Shown one piece after another: positions 9,076 to 16,575 of a DNA stretch of 64,000 nt. The stretch's first letter is position 1. Each line of letters begins with the position of its first letter. The notes under the pieces were generated by a model. It searched no databases. It worked only from the letters and a program-made list of their open reading frames with translations, and was not told the DNA's origin. The stretch is from CAZRHR01 sp964578885 (GTDB taxonomy: Bacteria > Bacteroidota > Bacteroidia > CAIKAF01). The DNA lies in the NCBI GenBank assembly GCA_964578885.1, contig CAZOEO010000002.1, forward strand, positions 62,001 to 126,000. Direction: 5' to 3'. The translations under genes and the position numbers were made by a program.

Positions 9076-9683
9076 CTTTTGCCAAATGGGTTTCAGCCCT
9101 TTTTCATCCGCTGTGGGTGCCTACCTTGGGTGCCGCCTTGTTTCTGAATCAACATGTGCATTTGCCTTTGCGGTACGGGCATGGAGATGTCATATGGCGC
9201 CTTTTGCTCCTTGTGTTCCTGTTTACCGCAGTTGTACCTGCGGTGGGTATACTTATGTTTAAGCGCTGGGGCTGGATAGAACACTGGTCCTTGTCTTTAC
9301 GCTCCGATCGAAAGGCTCCCTTGCTTTTTAGCTCCTTTTCCTTTTTACTTCTTTTTTATTTGCTTCAAAACGCGGGAGTACATGCCGTGGTGCTGAATAT
9401 TATTTTGGGTGGCGTGTTGTCTATGACTTTATCTTATTTTCTGAATGCCTTTTTGAAATTGAGCATGCACCTCATGTCGTGGATGTCATTGGCCGGACAG
9501 GTGGCTTCTTTTGGCTTTCACGATATGCATTATCCCTTGTTTTGGCTGAGCGTTATTTTTATCATTGCTGGTGTGGTGGCTTCTGCGCGATTGGCTTTGG
9601 GAGCGCATACGCCCAAAGAACTTTGGGTGGGAAGTTTGGTTGGATTCGTAAGTCAGGCAGTATGGATTTCCCTGATGCATTGA
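9072..9683 (+). CDS. PAP2-like integral membrane protein
   Basis: 203 residues with about six hydrophobic helices. The second half carries LKLSMHLMSW and ARLALGAHTPKELWVG, resembling the last two motifs of the PAP2 phosphatase superfamily (S-x-H, then R-x5-H-x3-[DE]). The first phosphatase motif is less clear (KRWGW...RSDRK), so enzymatic activity on a lipid phosphate is inference. Start overlaps the rpoN stop by four bases, and its own end overlaps the next gene by 22 bases, so it sits inside a tightly packed operon. Confidence 0.68.
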   Translation: MTFAKWVSALFHPLWVPTLGAALFLNQHVHLPLRYGHGDVIWRLLLLVFLFTAVVPAVGILMFKRWGWIEHWSLSLRSDRKAPLLFSSFSFLLLFYLLQNAGVHAVVLNIILGGVLSMTLSYFLNAFLKLSMHLMSWMSLAGQVASFGFHDMHYPLFWLSVIFIIAGVVASARLALGAHTPKELWVGSLVGFVSQAVWISLMH

Positions 9684-10351
9684 CCCTTTCCGGTGCATTG
9701 TCTGTGGATGTAGGTGGGCGAAAGTTTTGGCTTTTGCCGGAAAAAGCCGTTTGGGAACCTGCCCGACGGCGATTGTACGTGGCGGATATACATTTGGGAA
9801 AAGCGGAGCATTTTCAAAAATCCGGATTGCCTTTGCCAGTAGGAGCCGACCAGGAGACCCTGATGCGGCTGGCTTGGGTCATTGGACAAGTGCAGGCCTC
9901 TTCGGTCTGGATTTTGGGAGATTTGTTTCATAGCAGAGAAAATGCCTCGGTAGAAGGATGGCAGAGGTTTAGGGCCGCATTCGCAGAAAACGAATTTGCA
10001 TTGATTCCCGGTAATCATGATATGCTATTGAAAAACAGGTACAAAGAGTTGGGAATCCAGGTTTTGGCCGAAAGGCATGAAGAAGACGGCTGGGTGTTTA
10101 CACATGCACCGGAAGATAAACCAGCCTCTCAGGAAGGGCCGTGGACCATGGTGGGGCATGTGCATCCGGGGGTTCGGCTTCGGGGAAAAGGAAAGCAGGT
10201 GATGCGCTTGCCCTGTTTTAGGATTGGAAGCCATGAATTTTGGCTGCCAGCCTTCGGTAAATTGACCGGTTCTATGGAAATTCAGCCCCAAAAGGGAGAT
10301 TTTTTGGCCGTAATCGCAGGTTCTGAGGTGTTAGAGATGCCCGTTAAATAA
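9662..10351 (+). CDS. pdeM: PdeM-like calcineurin metallophosphoesterase
   Basis: 229 residues from the ATG at 9662 (the frame is open upstream, but the extra part only shadows the previous gene). Metal-binding motifs of a calcineurin-type phosphoesterase are present in order: ADIHLGKAEHF, ILGDLFHS, LIPGNHD, FTHAPE and GHVHPGVRL. The early motif and the arginine/lysine-rich middle match the ligase-associated DNA damage response endonuclease PdeM, which in other genomes clusters with a DNA ligase, helicase and exonuclease. Those partners are not nearby here, so the specific role is inferred from the fold and motif order only. Confidence 0.82.
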   Translation: MDFPDALTLSGALSVDVGGRKFWLLPEKAVWEPARRRLYVADIHLGKAEHFQKSGLPLPVGADQETLMRLAWVIGQVQASSVWILGDLFHSRENASVEGWQRFRAAFAENEFALIPGNHDMLLKNRYKELGIQVLAERHEEDGWVFTHAPEDKPASQEGPWTMVGHVHPGVRLRGKGKQVMRLPCFRIGSHEFWLPAFGKLTGSMEIQPQKGDFLAVIAGSEVLEMPVK

Positions 10352-10473
10352 AATTATTGCTCAGACAATCAGTGTGGTTGGCTACTTGATGCCTTATTTT
10401 CTTTTGAGATAGGGGTGTGGATATTAGGCTAATTTTATTTACTTTGCAGCCGTCTAACTTTAAAGCAACTACT

Positions 10474-10710
10474 ATGTCAGACATTGCATCACGGGTAAAA
10501 TCTATTATCGTTGACAAACTTGGTGTTGACGAGGCCGAGGTAAATCCCACTGCCAGCTTCACGACCGATCTTGGCGCGGATTCTCTAGATACCGTGGAAC
10601 TCATTATGGAATTTGAAAAAGAATTCAATATTGCCATTCCCGACGATCAGGCGGAAAAAATCAACACCGTAGGAGAAGCTATCGCCTACATCGAGGAAAA
10701 CGCTAAGTAA
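10474..10710 (+). CDS. acpP: Acyl carrier protein
   Basis: 78 residues, acidic, start MSDIASRVKSIIVDKLGV. The phosphopantetheine attachment motif is LGADSLDTVELIMEFE with Ser37. It carries acyl chains as thioesters in type II fatty acid synthesis. The ATG at 10474 is chosen over the open frame to 10417. A near-consensus -7 box (TTACTTTG, 10439-10446) lies upstream. Followed by fabF and rnc, the order usual in Bacteroidota. Confidence 0.97.
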   Translation: MSDIASRVKSIIVDKLGVDEAEVNPTASFTTDLGADSLDTVELIMEFEKEFNIAIPDDQAEKINTVGEAIAYIEENAK

Positions 10711-10736
10711 TTCATTAACCTTTAAAAAGTACGGCA

Positions 10737-11984
10737 TTGAGGCGAGTGGTCGTAACCGGCTTGGGAGCATTAACTCCCATTGGAAATACCCTGTCTGCTT
10801 ACTGGGACGGATTAGTCCGTGGCCAAAGTGGTGCAGCTCCGATAACACGCTTTGATGCCTCACTTTTTAAAACCAGGTTTGCTTGCGAGGTAAAAGGTTT
10901 CGACCCTTTACAATTTTTGGATCGGAAGGAAGCTCGGAAACTGGATCCTTTCGTTCAGTATGCCTTGGTTTGTGCTACCGAAGCGGTAGAGCATGCCGGC
11001 ATAAAAGAAGGAAATTTTGACCCCGACCGCGCGGGTGTCCTTTGGGCATCCGGTATTGGTGGTTTAGATACCCTGATTCAGGAAATCGGCGATTTCGCCA
11101 AAGGAGATGGAACCCCTAGATTCAATCCTTTCTTTATTCCTAAAGTGATTGTGGATATTGCCGCAGGGCATATCTCCATCAAGTTTGGATTCAGAGGGCC
11201 CAATTTTGCTACCGTTTCAGCTTGCGCCAGTTCTACGCATTCCATGATTGATGCGTTGGACCTCATTCGCAGAGACAAAGCGGATATCATTGTGACCGGT
11301 GGTTCAGAAGCCGCAGTGAATGTGGCCGGTATCGGTGGTTTCAACGCCATGCACGCCCTTTCTACCAGAAACGATGATCCGGCTACTGCCTCACGTCCTT
11401 TCGACAAAGATCGCGATGGTTTTGTGTTGGGCGAAGGCGCAGGAGCGCTCGTACTGGAAGAGCTCGAACACGCAAAACGACGTGGCGCTACCATTTATGC
11501 AGAAATTGCAGGTGGTGGAGCTACTGCAGATGCGCACCATATTACCGCACCACATCCAGAAGGACTTGGTGCCAATAATGTGATGACCCGTACATTGAAC
11601 GATGCTGGATTACAACCTAATGAGGTAGATTACATCAACGTTCATGGTACATCCACACCGCTTGGAGATATTGCAGAAACCATTGCCATTAAAAAAGTTT
11701 TTGGTGAACATGCGTACAACCTAAGCATTTCTTCTACCAAATCCATGACGGGTCACCTTTTAGGCGCGGCTGGTGCCATTGAAGCCATTGCTTGTGTGAT
11801 GGCCTTGCATCACCAAACCGTTCCTCCTACCATCAACCATTTTACGGATGATCCGGAAATCGATCCTCAATTGGATTTGACTTTCCACACTCCGAAAAAA
11901 CGCCAAATTAGAGCGGCTCTTTCAAATACCTTTGGCTTTGGAGGTCACAATGCCTGTGTGGTGTTCAAAGCATATCAAGGCTAA
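10737..11984 (+). CDS. fabF: 3-oxoacyl-ACP synthase II
   Basis: 415 residues. MRRVVVTGLGALTPIG is the canonical FabF start and here is read from a TTG codon at 10737; no ATG or GTG is available in frame near it. The active-site cysteine lies in TVSACASSTHSM (Cys163 as in the E. coli enzyme), with the two catalytic histidines in NVHGTSTPLGD and SMTGHLLGAAGA. It elongates acyl-ACP with malonyl-ACP. It lies 26 bases after acpP and 14 bases before rnc, so a single operon is likely. Confidence 0.97.
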   Translation: MRRVVVTGLGALTPIGNTLSAYWDGLVRGQSGAAPITRFDASLFKTRFACEVKGFDPLQFLDRKEARKLDPFVQYALVCATEAVEHAGIKEGNFDPDRAGVLWASGIGGLDTLIQEIGDFAKGDGTPRFNPFFIPKVIVDIAAGHISIKFGFRGPNFATVSACASSTHSMIDALDLIRRDKADIIVTGGSEAAVNVAGIGGFNAMHALSTRNDDPATASRPFDKDRDGFVLGEGAGALVLEELEHAKRRGATIYAEIAGGGATADAHHITAPHPEGLGANNVMTRTLNDAGLQPNEVDYINVHGTSTPLGDIAETIAIKKVFGEHAYNLSISSTKSMTGHLLGAAGAIEAIACVMALHHQTVPPTINHFTDDPEIDPQLDLTFHTPKKRQIRAALSNTFGFGGHNACVVFKAYQG

Positions 11985-11998
11985 GTTTTTTCTCACTT

Positions 11999-12739
11999 TT
12001 GGGTCTTACTTTTTTACAGCGATTTTTTGGTACTTCCGCTACCTCAACGCCAAGTACAGCGTTACAAGAAAAGATTGTTGAAATCCTTGGCTTTACACCC
12101 AAAACATTCTCGCCCTATGAGCTCGCTTTTGTGCACTCTTCGGCCGGTTTGAAGTCCGGTGGACAACGCATCCACAACGAACGGCTTGAATTTCTTGGAG
12201 ATTCAGTTTTAGATCTTATTGTAGCTGATTACATTTTTCAGCAACATCCGGCCAAAGATGAAGGCGAACTCACCCGCATGCGGTCCGCTTTGGTAAATCG
12301 TCAGCAACTCAATCATGTCGCAAGCCGCCTTCAATTAGATAAATGGATTCAAGGGAAATTTTCCAAGGACATGATTCCTGAAGACGTTAAGGGGAATACC
12401 TTAGAGGCATTTATTGGTGCCATTTATGTGGAATCCGGCTTGCCTAAAACGGTGGAATTTGTGTCTGCCCATTTGTTGCAACCTCACAAACACCAGCCCG
12501 GTCAGCCGAAACTGGACACCACGGATTACAAGAGTGAGTTGTTCATGTGGGCTCAGCGAAACAAAAAACGGATAAGTTTTGAAACGACCAGAGAAACCGG
12601 ACGTGGGGAGAACCGTCGTTATGTGATGAATCTGCTGATTGAGCAGGAGGTCATGGGGACTGGAGAAGGAGGTTCCAAAAAGAAGGCCCAACAGATGGCT
12701 TCCAAGGCTGCCTTTAAAAAGTTGAACTTGAAAAAGTGA
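11999..12739 (+). CDS. rnc: Ribonuclease III
   Basis: 246 residues. The RNase III signature NERLEFLGDSVLDLIVADY is at about 60-78, a second conserved acidic region is TLEAFIGAIYVESG, and the C-terminus is a double-stranded RNA binding domain (DYKSELFMWAQRNKK ... GSKKKAQQMASKAAFKKL). It cleaves dsRNA in rRNA and mRNA maturation. The start is a TTG (11999), the only start-like codon compatible with the usual N-terminal length for this phylum; the first 20 residues are not conserved, so the exact start is less certain. It is the second consecutive gene read from TTG. Confidence 0.94.
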   Translation: MGLTFLQRFFGTSATSTPSTALQEKIVEILGFTPKTFSPYELAFVHSSAGLKSGGQRIHNERLEFLGDSVLDLIVADYIFQQHPAKDEGELTRMRSALVNRQQLNHVASRLQLDKWIQGKFSKDMIPEDVKGNTLEAFIGAIYVESGLPKTVEFVSAHLLQPHKHQPGQPKLDTTDYKSELFMWAQRNKKRISFETTRETGRGENRRYVMNLLIEQEVMGTGEGGSKKKAQQMASKAAFKKLNLKK

Positions 12740-12797
12740 GCTGGGTAACGGAGAAGGTCGAATGACAAATCTCATGTTTTCCTTACCCAAGATTTAG

Positions 12798-12805
12798 TAC
12801 CTTTG
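12798..12805 (+). promoter_or_regulatory. -7 promoter box (TACCTTTG) before hmgA
   Basis: TACCTTTG matches TAnnTTTG exactly, 21 bases before the ATG at 12827, and is expected to drive the tyrosine degradation pair hmgA-hppD. No well-spaced -33 box is evident. Confidence 0.5.
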
Positions 12806-12826
12806 GGGCCTATCAATATTTAGGTA

Positions 12827-13984
12827 ATGCCCATTTACCATACACTCGGTCAAATTCCCTCCAAACGGCATGTTCAGTTCGAAAAGCCGGAGGGTGGTTT
12901 GTTTTATGAACAGTTGTTCGGCACCATTGGGTTTGCCGGCATGTCCAGCTTGTTGTATCACCACCAACGACCTACGCGTATTGCACGATTTGGTGCCTCC
13001 AGGCCCATGGCGCCAGAAGCTGCCATAGCCAAGAATATTCACCCCCGCAGGTTGTTGGGATTTCGTACCAAACCCCAATTCGATTACCTGGACGCACGTA
13101 CCTACGTGCTTTTTAATAATGACATGTCCATCTCATTGGCTGCACCACAGCATGCCATGAAGGATTATTTCTATAAAAATGCCGATGCCGATGAACTGGT
13201 GTTTGTGCACGAAGGACATGGTGTATTGCGCACCATGGTTGGAAACATTTCCTTTGAGCCCGGCGATTATTTGTTGATTCCGCGAGGCATTATTCACGCC
13301 TTTTCATTTGATTCGACCGATAACAGATTGCTCATCACTGAGTCGGCCCATCCCATTTATACGCCTAAACGCTATCGGAATCATTTTGGTCAATTGCTGG
13401 AACATAGTCCTTTCTGTGAGCGTGATTTAAAGTTACCCCGCATCCTGGAAACCTATGATGAAGCCGGAGAGTTTTTGGTACGGGTAAAAAAAGAAGGTGT
13501 GTTGCATGATATTTATTATCAGACACATCCGTTTGATGTAGTGGGTTGGGATGGCTATAATTTTCCATACGGATTTTCCATTCATAATTTTGAGCCGATT
13601 ACCGGACGTGTACACCAACCACCCCCTGTCCATCAAACTTTTGAGAATGATGCGTTTGTGGTATGTTCTTTCTGTCCCCGGCTTTACGATTATCATCCCA
13701 AAGCCATCCCGGCACCTTATAACCATTCGAACATCGATTCAGATGAAGTGCTTTATTATGTCGATGGTGATTTCATGAGTCGAAACGACGTGGAACGTGG
13801 CATGATTACTTTACATCCCGGAGGCATTCCACATGGACCGCAACCCGGTGCCATGGAGCGTTCCATCGGGAAAACGGAAACCAATGAGTTAGCGGTCATG
13901 ATCGATACTTTCCGACCTTTGCAAATAACCCAACAGGCCCTGGCGTTAGAGGATCCTGATTATTTTAAAAGCTGGCAAGAATAA
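12827..13984 (+). CDS. hmgA: Homogentisate 1,2-dioxygenase
   Basis: 385 residues, somewhat shorter than the proteobacterial and human forms, as is normal for the Bacteroidota type. Two cupin-like halves: the first with VFVHEGHGVLRTMVGNISFEPGDYLLIPRGIIH, the second with PYGFSIHNFEPITGRVHQPP and LHPGGIPHGPQPG, which contain the His and Glu residues expected to bind the ferrous iron. It opens the homogentisate ring to maleylacetoacetate. It is directly followed by hppD, the preceding step in tyrosine degradation, so both form one pathway operon closed by a terminator. Confidence 0.94.
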   Translation: MPIYHTLGQIPSKRHVQFEKPEGGLFYEQLFGTIGFAGMSSLLYHHQRPTRIARFGASRPMAPEAAIAKNIHPRRLLGFRTKPQFDYLDARTYVLFNNDMSISLAAPQHAMKDYFYKNADADELVFVHEGHGVLRTMVGNISFEPGDYLLIPRGIIHAFSFDSTDNRLLITESAHPIYTPKRYRNHFGQLLEHSPFCERDLKLPRILETYDEAGEFLVRVKKEGVLHDIYYQTHPFDVVGWDGYNFPYGFSIHNFEPITGRVHQPPPVHQTFENDAFVVCSFCPRLYDYHPKAIPAPYNHSNIDSDEVLYYVDGDFMSRNDVERGMITLHPGGIPHGPQPGAMERSIGKTETNELAVMIDTFRPLQITQQALALEDPDYFKSWQE

Positions 13985-14009
13985 AACGTCAAACAGAACA
14001 AAAAACACT

Positions 14010-15146
14010 ATGGATACGCTCGATTTTAAAACATATAAGAAAATTGTTCCTGAAGCGCAGGATTTCTTGCCCATCAATGGTACGGATTACGTGGAATTGT
14101 ATGTAGGCAATGCCAAACAGGCTGCGCATTACTATAAAACCGCTTTTGGGTTTAAGGAAATCGCTTTTGCCGGTTTAGAAACAGGTGTCCAGGACCGCGT
14201 TTCTTACGTTTTGGAACAAGACAAAATCCGCTTGGTGATTACGGCGCCCCTTACGCCCGAAAATGAAATTTGGGACCATATCCGTCTTCATGGAGATGGG
14301 GTGAAAGTGGTGGCACTTTGGGTGGACGATGCTACAAAAGCTTTCGAAGAAACGGTGAAAAGAGGCGCAAAGCCTTATATGGAGCCGCAAACTATGTCGG
14401 ATGATTTCGGTTTCGTGGTGCGATCCGGAATTCATACGTATGGCGATACCGTTCATATTTTCGTAGAACGGAAAAATTACCGTGGCGCCTTTTTACCCGG
14501 TTATAAAGCCACAAATCCCGCTTTCCAGCCTTCTTCAGTAGGCCTGATGTACATCGACCACATGGTGGGAAATGTAGATTGGGGACAAATGAATACCTGG
14601 TGTGCTTTTTATGCCAATGTGATGGGATTTGCCCAATTGGTGAGTTTCGATGACAAAGACATTAGTACGGATTATACCGCATTGATGAGTAAAGTCATGA
14701 GCAATGGTTCCGGCTATGTGAAATTTCCCATCAACGAACCGGCAGAAGGCAAGAAAAAATCTCAGATCGAGGAATATATTCAGTTTTATAGAGGCGCTGG
14801 TGTACAACACATTGCAGTGGCAACCGACAATATTCTGGAGACCGTTTCAGCCTTGATGGATCGTGGCGTAGAGTTCCTGCAAGTACCGGATAGCTATTAT
14901 GACGATTTAAAATCGCGCGTCGGAGAAATCGACGAAGAAATTGAATCGCTGCGAAAATTGAAAATTTTGGTAGACCGGGACGATCAGGGTTACTTGCTAC
15001 AATTGTTCACCAAGCCTATTGTAGACCGTCCTACCTTATTTATTGAAATCATCCAACGTAAAGGAGCCCGTTCTTTTGGTAAAGGGAATTTCAAGGCCTT
15101 GTTCGAAGCCATTGAGCGCGAGCAGGAAGTCCGCGGAACACTTTAA
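14010..15146 (+). CDS. hppD: 4-hydroxyphenylpyruvate dioxygenase
   Basis: 378 residues, two vicinal-oxygen-chelate halves. The iron ligands sit in GLMYIDHMVGNVDW (His), GAGVQHIAVATDNI (His) and RPTLFIEIIQRKGA (Glu); the C-terminal helix GKGNFKALFEAIEREQEVRG is the usual lid. It converts 4-hydroxyphenylpyruvate to homogentisate, the substrate of the upstream hmgA. It starts 25 bases after hmgA and ends four bases before a strong hairpin terminator. Confidence 0.96.
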   Translation: MDTLDFKTYKKIVPEAQDFLPINGTDYVELYVGNAKQAAHYYKTAFGFKEIAFAGLETGVQDRVSYVLEQDKIRLVITAPLTPENEIWDHIRLHGDGVKVVALWVDDATKAFEETVKRGAKPYMEPQTMSDDFGFVVRSGIHTYGDTVHIFVERKNYRGAFLPGYKATNPAFQPSSVGLMYIDHMVGNVDWGQMNTWCAFYANVMGFAQLVSFDDKDISTDYTALMSKVMSNGSGYVKFPINEPAEGKKKSQIEEYIQFYRGAGVQHIAVATDNILETVSALMDRGVEFLQVPDSYYDDLKSRVGEIDEEIESLRKLKILVDRDDQGYLLQLFTKPIVDRPTLFIEIIQRKGARSFGKGNFKALFEAIEREQEVRGTL

Positions 15147-15149
15147 AAT

Positions 15150-15192
15150 AAAACCCTTTCAGGGCATTATCGCTTTGTCCTAAAAGGGTTTT
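15150..15192 (+). terminator. Intrinsic terminator after hppD
   Basis: A 14-bp stem with one mismatch (AAAACCCTTTCAGG, 15150-15163, against CCTAAAAGGGTTTT, 15179-15192) encloses a 15-base loop and carries A and T runs on either side, so it could act on both strands. It closes the hmgA-hppD operon. Confidence 0.85.
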
Positions 15193-15241
15193 CTTCTGTC
15201 TTCTAACCGCCTTTTTACTACCTTTAAGGTTAAAATTTTCT

Positions 15242-15658
15242 ATGGTTCAGATCGACATGACGTATGCCGGTGGGCTGCTAACCCGGCTGGAACACCCTTC
15301 TGGTGTGCACATTGTGACAGATGCGCCAAAAGACAATCAAGGTGAAGGCAGTGCTTTTTCACCTACGGATTTGCTTGCGGCGTCTTTAGCAAGTTGCGCT
15401 TTGACCACCATGGCCATTCGTGCCCGGCAAACGGACGTAAACCTTGCGGGAACGTATGCCACCATAGAAAAACACATGGAAAGTCAACCCAGACGGGTGG
15501 GGCGTATTGTAGTAAACCTCCATCTACCCATACAGATGAAGGAATCAAAATACCGAATCTTACTTGAAGAAGCGGCATTACAATGTCCTGTAGCGCAAAG
15601 CCTCCATACCAGTTTGGTACAGGACTTACATTTTACCTACGATATAGAAAATAATTAA
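15242..15658 (+). CDS. OsmC-family protein
   Basis: 138 residues. The family pattern is present: an early FSPTDLLAASLASCALTTM with the first conserved cysteine, and LLEEAALQCPVAQSLH with the second. OsmC proteins reduce organic or fatty-acid hydroperoxides with this cysteine pair. A TACCTTTA sequence just upstream may be the -7 box. Its stop overlaps the stop of the convergent 42-codon lipoprotein gene by two bases. Confidence 0.92.
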   Translation: MVQIDMTYAGGLLTRLEHPSGVHIVTDAPKDNQGEGSAFSPTDLLAASLASCALTTMAIRARQTDVNLAGTYATIEKHMESQPRRVGRIVVNLHLPIQMKESKYRILLEEAALQCPVAQSLHTSLVQDLHFTYDIENN

Positions 15659-15783
15659 AGGGCTCTAACAGAGGACTTCACTTGGTTGGAACCGTAAGCC
15701 GGACAGTTGTCCTTTGTACGACATGAGCTGAGGATGCAACCTAAAGTCATAATCGTCATTAAAATAGCCGCAGAACGTTTCAT
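15655..15783 (-). CDS. 42-residue lipoprotein of unknown function
   Basis: Read from the ATG at 15783: MKRSAAILMTIMTLGCILSS followed by CRTKDNCPAYGSN. The N-terminus is a complete lipoprotein signal with Lys-Arg, a hydrophobic stretch and a lipobox ending ILSSC, leaving a mature peptide of about 22 residues with a second cysteine in the motif NCPAYG. Short lipoproteins with a CPAY/CPAF ending recur in Bacteroidota and have no known role. A perfect -7 box (TATATTTG on the minus strand, 15812-15819) lies about 30 bases upstream. Confidence 0.72.
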   Translation of the reverse strand: MKRSAAILMTIMTLGCILSSCRTKDNCPAYGSNQVKSSVRAL

Positions 15784-15811
15784 GTACTTTTGCTTATGCT
15801 GAGAGGGTGTG

Positions 15812-15819
15812 CAAATATA
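15812..15819 (-). promoter_or_regulatory. -7 promoter box (TATATTTG) for the 42-residue lipoprotein
   Basis: On the minus strand this reads TATATTTG, an exact TAnnTTTG match, 28 bases before the ATG at 15783. It is the main non-coding support that the tiny gene is expressed. Confidence 0.5.
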
Positions 15820-15897
15820 TATTCAATTATGGGAATTTTCCCATTGGTTCTCCAAATAACGTACTTTTCCCTGAATAATTTTATATCCGGATAAAAA

Positions 15898-16575
15898 ATG
15901 GCGGTAACTTCTCCCCAGCTTGAGCCTTCCTGGCTTGAAGTGCTTGAAAATGAATTTAAAAAGGAATATTTTCTAACATTAAAGGCGTTTTTAGTCGGGG
16001 AAAGGGCGTCTGGTCCTGTGTATCCTCCTGGTCCACTGATGTTTTCTGCTTTTAATCGTACTCCATTTTATCGGGTTAAAGTGGTGATTCTAGGTCAGGA
16101 TCCTTATCATGGTCCCGGCCAGGCAGAGGGTTTATCCTTTTCTGTGCCCGAAGGAATGCCCATACCTCCGTCGTTAAAAAATATTTATAAGGAAATTCAG
16201 GAAGATCTGGGTATTCCACCCAAAACGCATGGCCATTTGGGAGGATGGGCGCGGCAAGGCGTCTTATTGCTGAACAGTGTTTTATCGGTTCGTGCACACA
16301 GCCCGGGCTCTCATCGCGACCGGGGTTGGGAAAAATTTACCGACGAAGCCATTATCGCCTTAAATGAAAAAAGAGAACGCATTGTTTTTATGTTGTGGGG
16401 CAATTATGCCAAAGCCAAAGCTTCCCTTATTGATCCTGAACGGCATCTCATTTTAGAAGCGGCTCATCCTTCTCCCTTTTCCGCCCATCAGGGATTTTTG
16501 GGGTGTCGGCATTTTTCCCAAGCCAATCAGTATTTGGAAGACTTCGGGATTTCGCCGGTGAATTGGGCCTTATGA
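15898..16575 (+). CDS. ung: Uracil-DNA glycosylase
   Basis: 225 residues, normal family-1 length. The catalytic motif VVILGQDPYHGPGQAEGLSF (Asp68, then Tyr and His) and the DNA-intercalation motif HPSPFSAHQGF are both intact, with VLLLNSVLSVR and MLWGNYAK between. It excises uracil from DNA. Its stop overlaps the next gene by four bases (ATGA). Confidence 0.97.
   Translation: MAVTSPQLEPSWLEVLENEFKKEYFLTLKAFLVGERASGPVYPPGPLMFSAFNRTPFYRVKVVILGQDPYHGPGQAEGLSFSVPEGMPIPPSLKNIYKEIQEDLGIPPKTHGHLGGWARQGVLLLNSVLSVRAHSPGSHRDRGWEKFTDEAIIALNEKRERIVFMLWGNYAKAKASLIDPERHLILEAAHPSPFSAHQGFLGCRHFSQANQYLEDFGISPVNWAL

Noticed and set aside
9479..9661. Extended N-terminus of the PdeM-like protein
   Set aside because: The upstream part only shadows the PAP2-like gene and lacks phosphoesterase features; start set at 9662.
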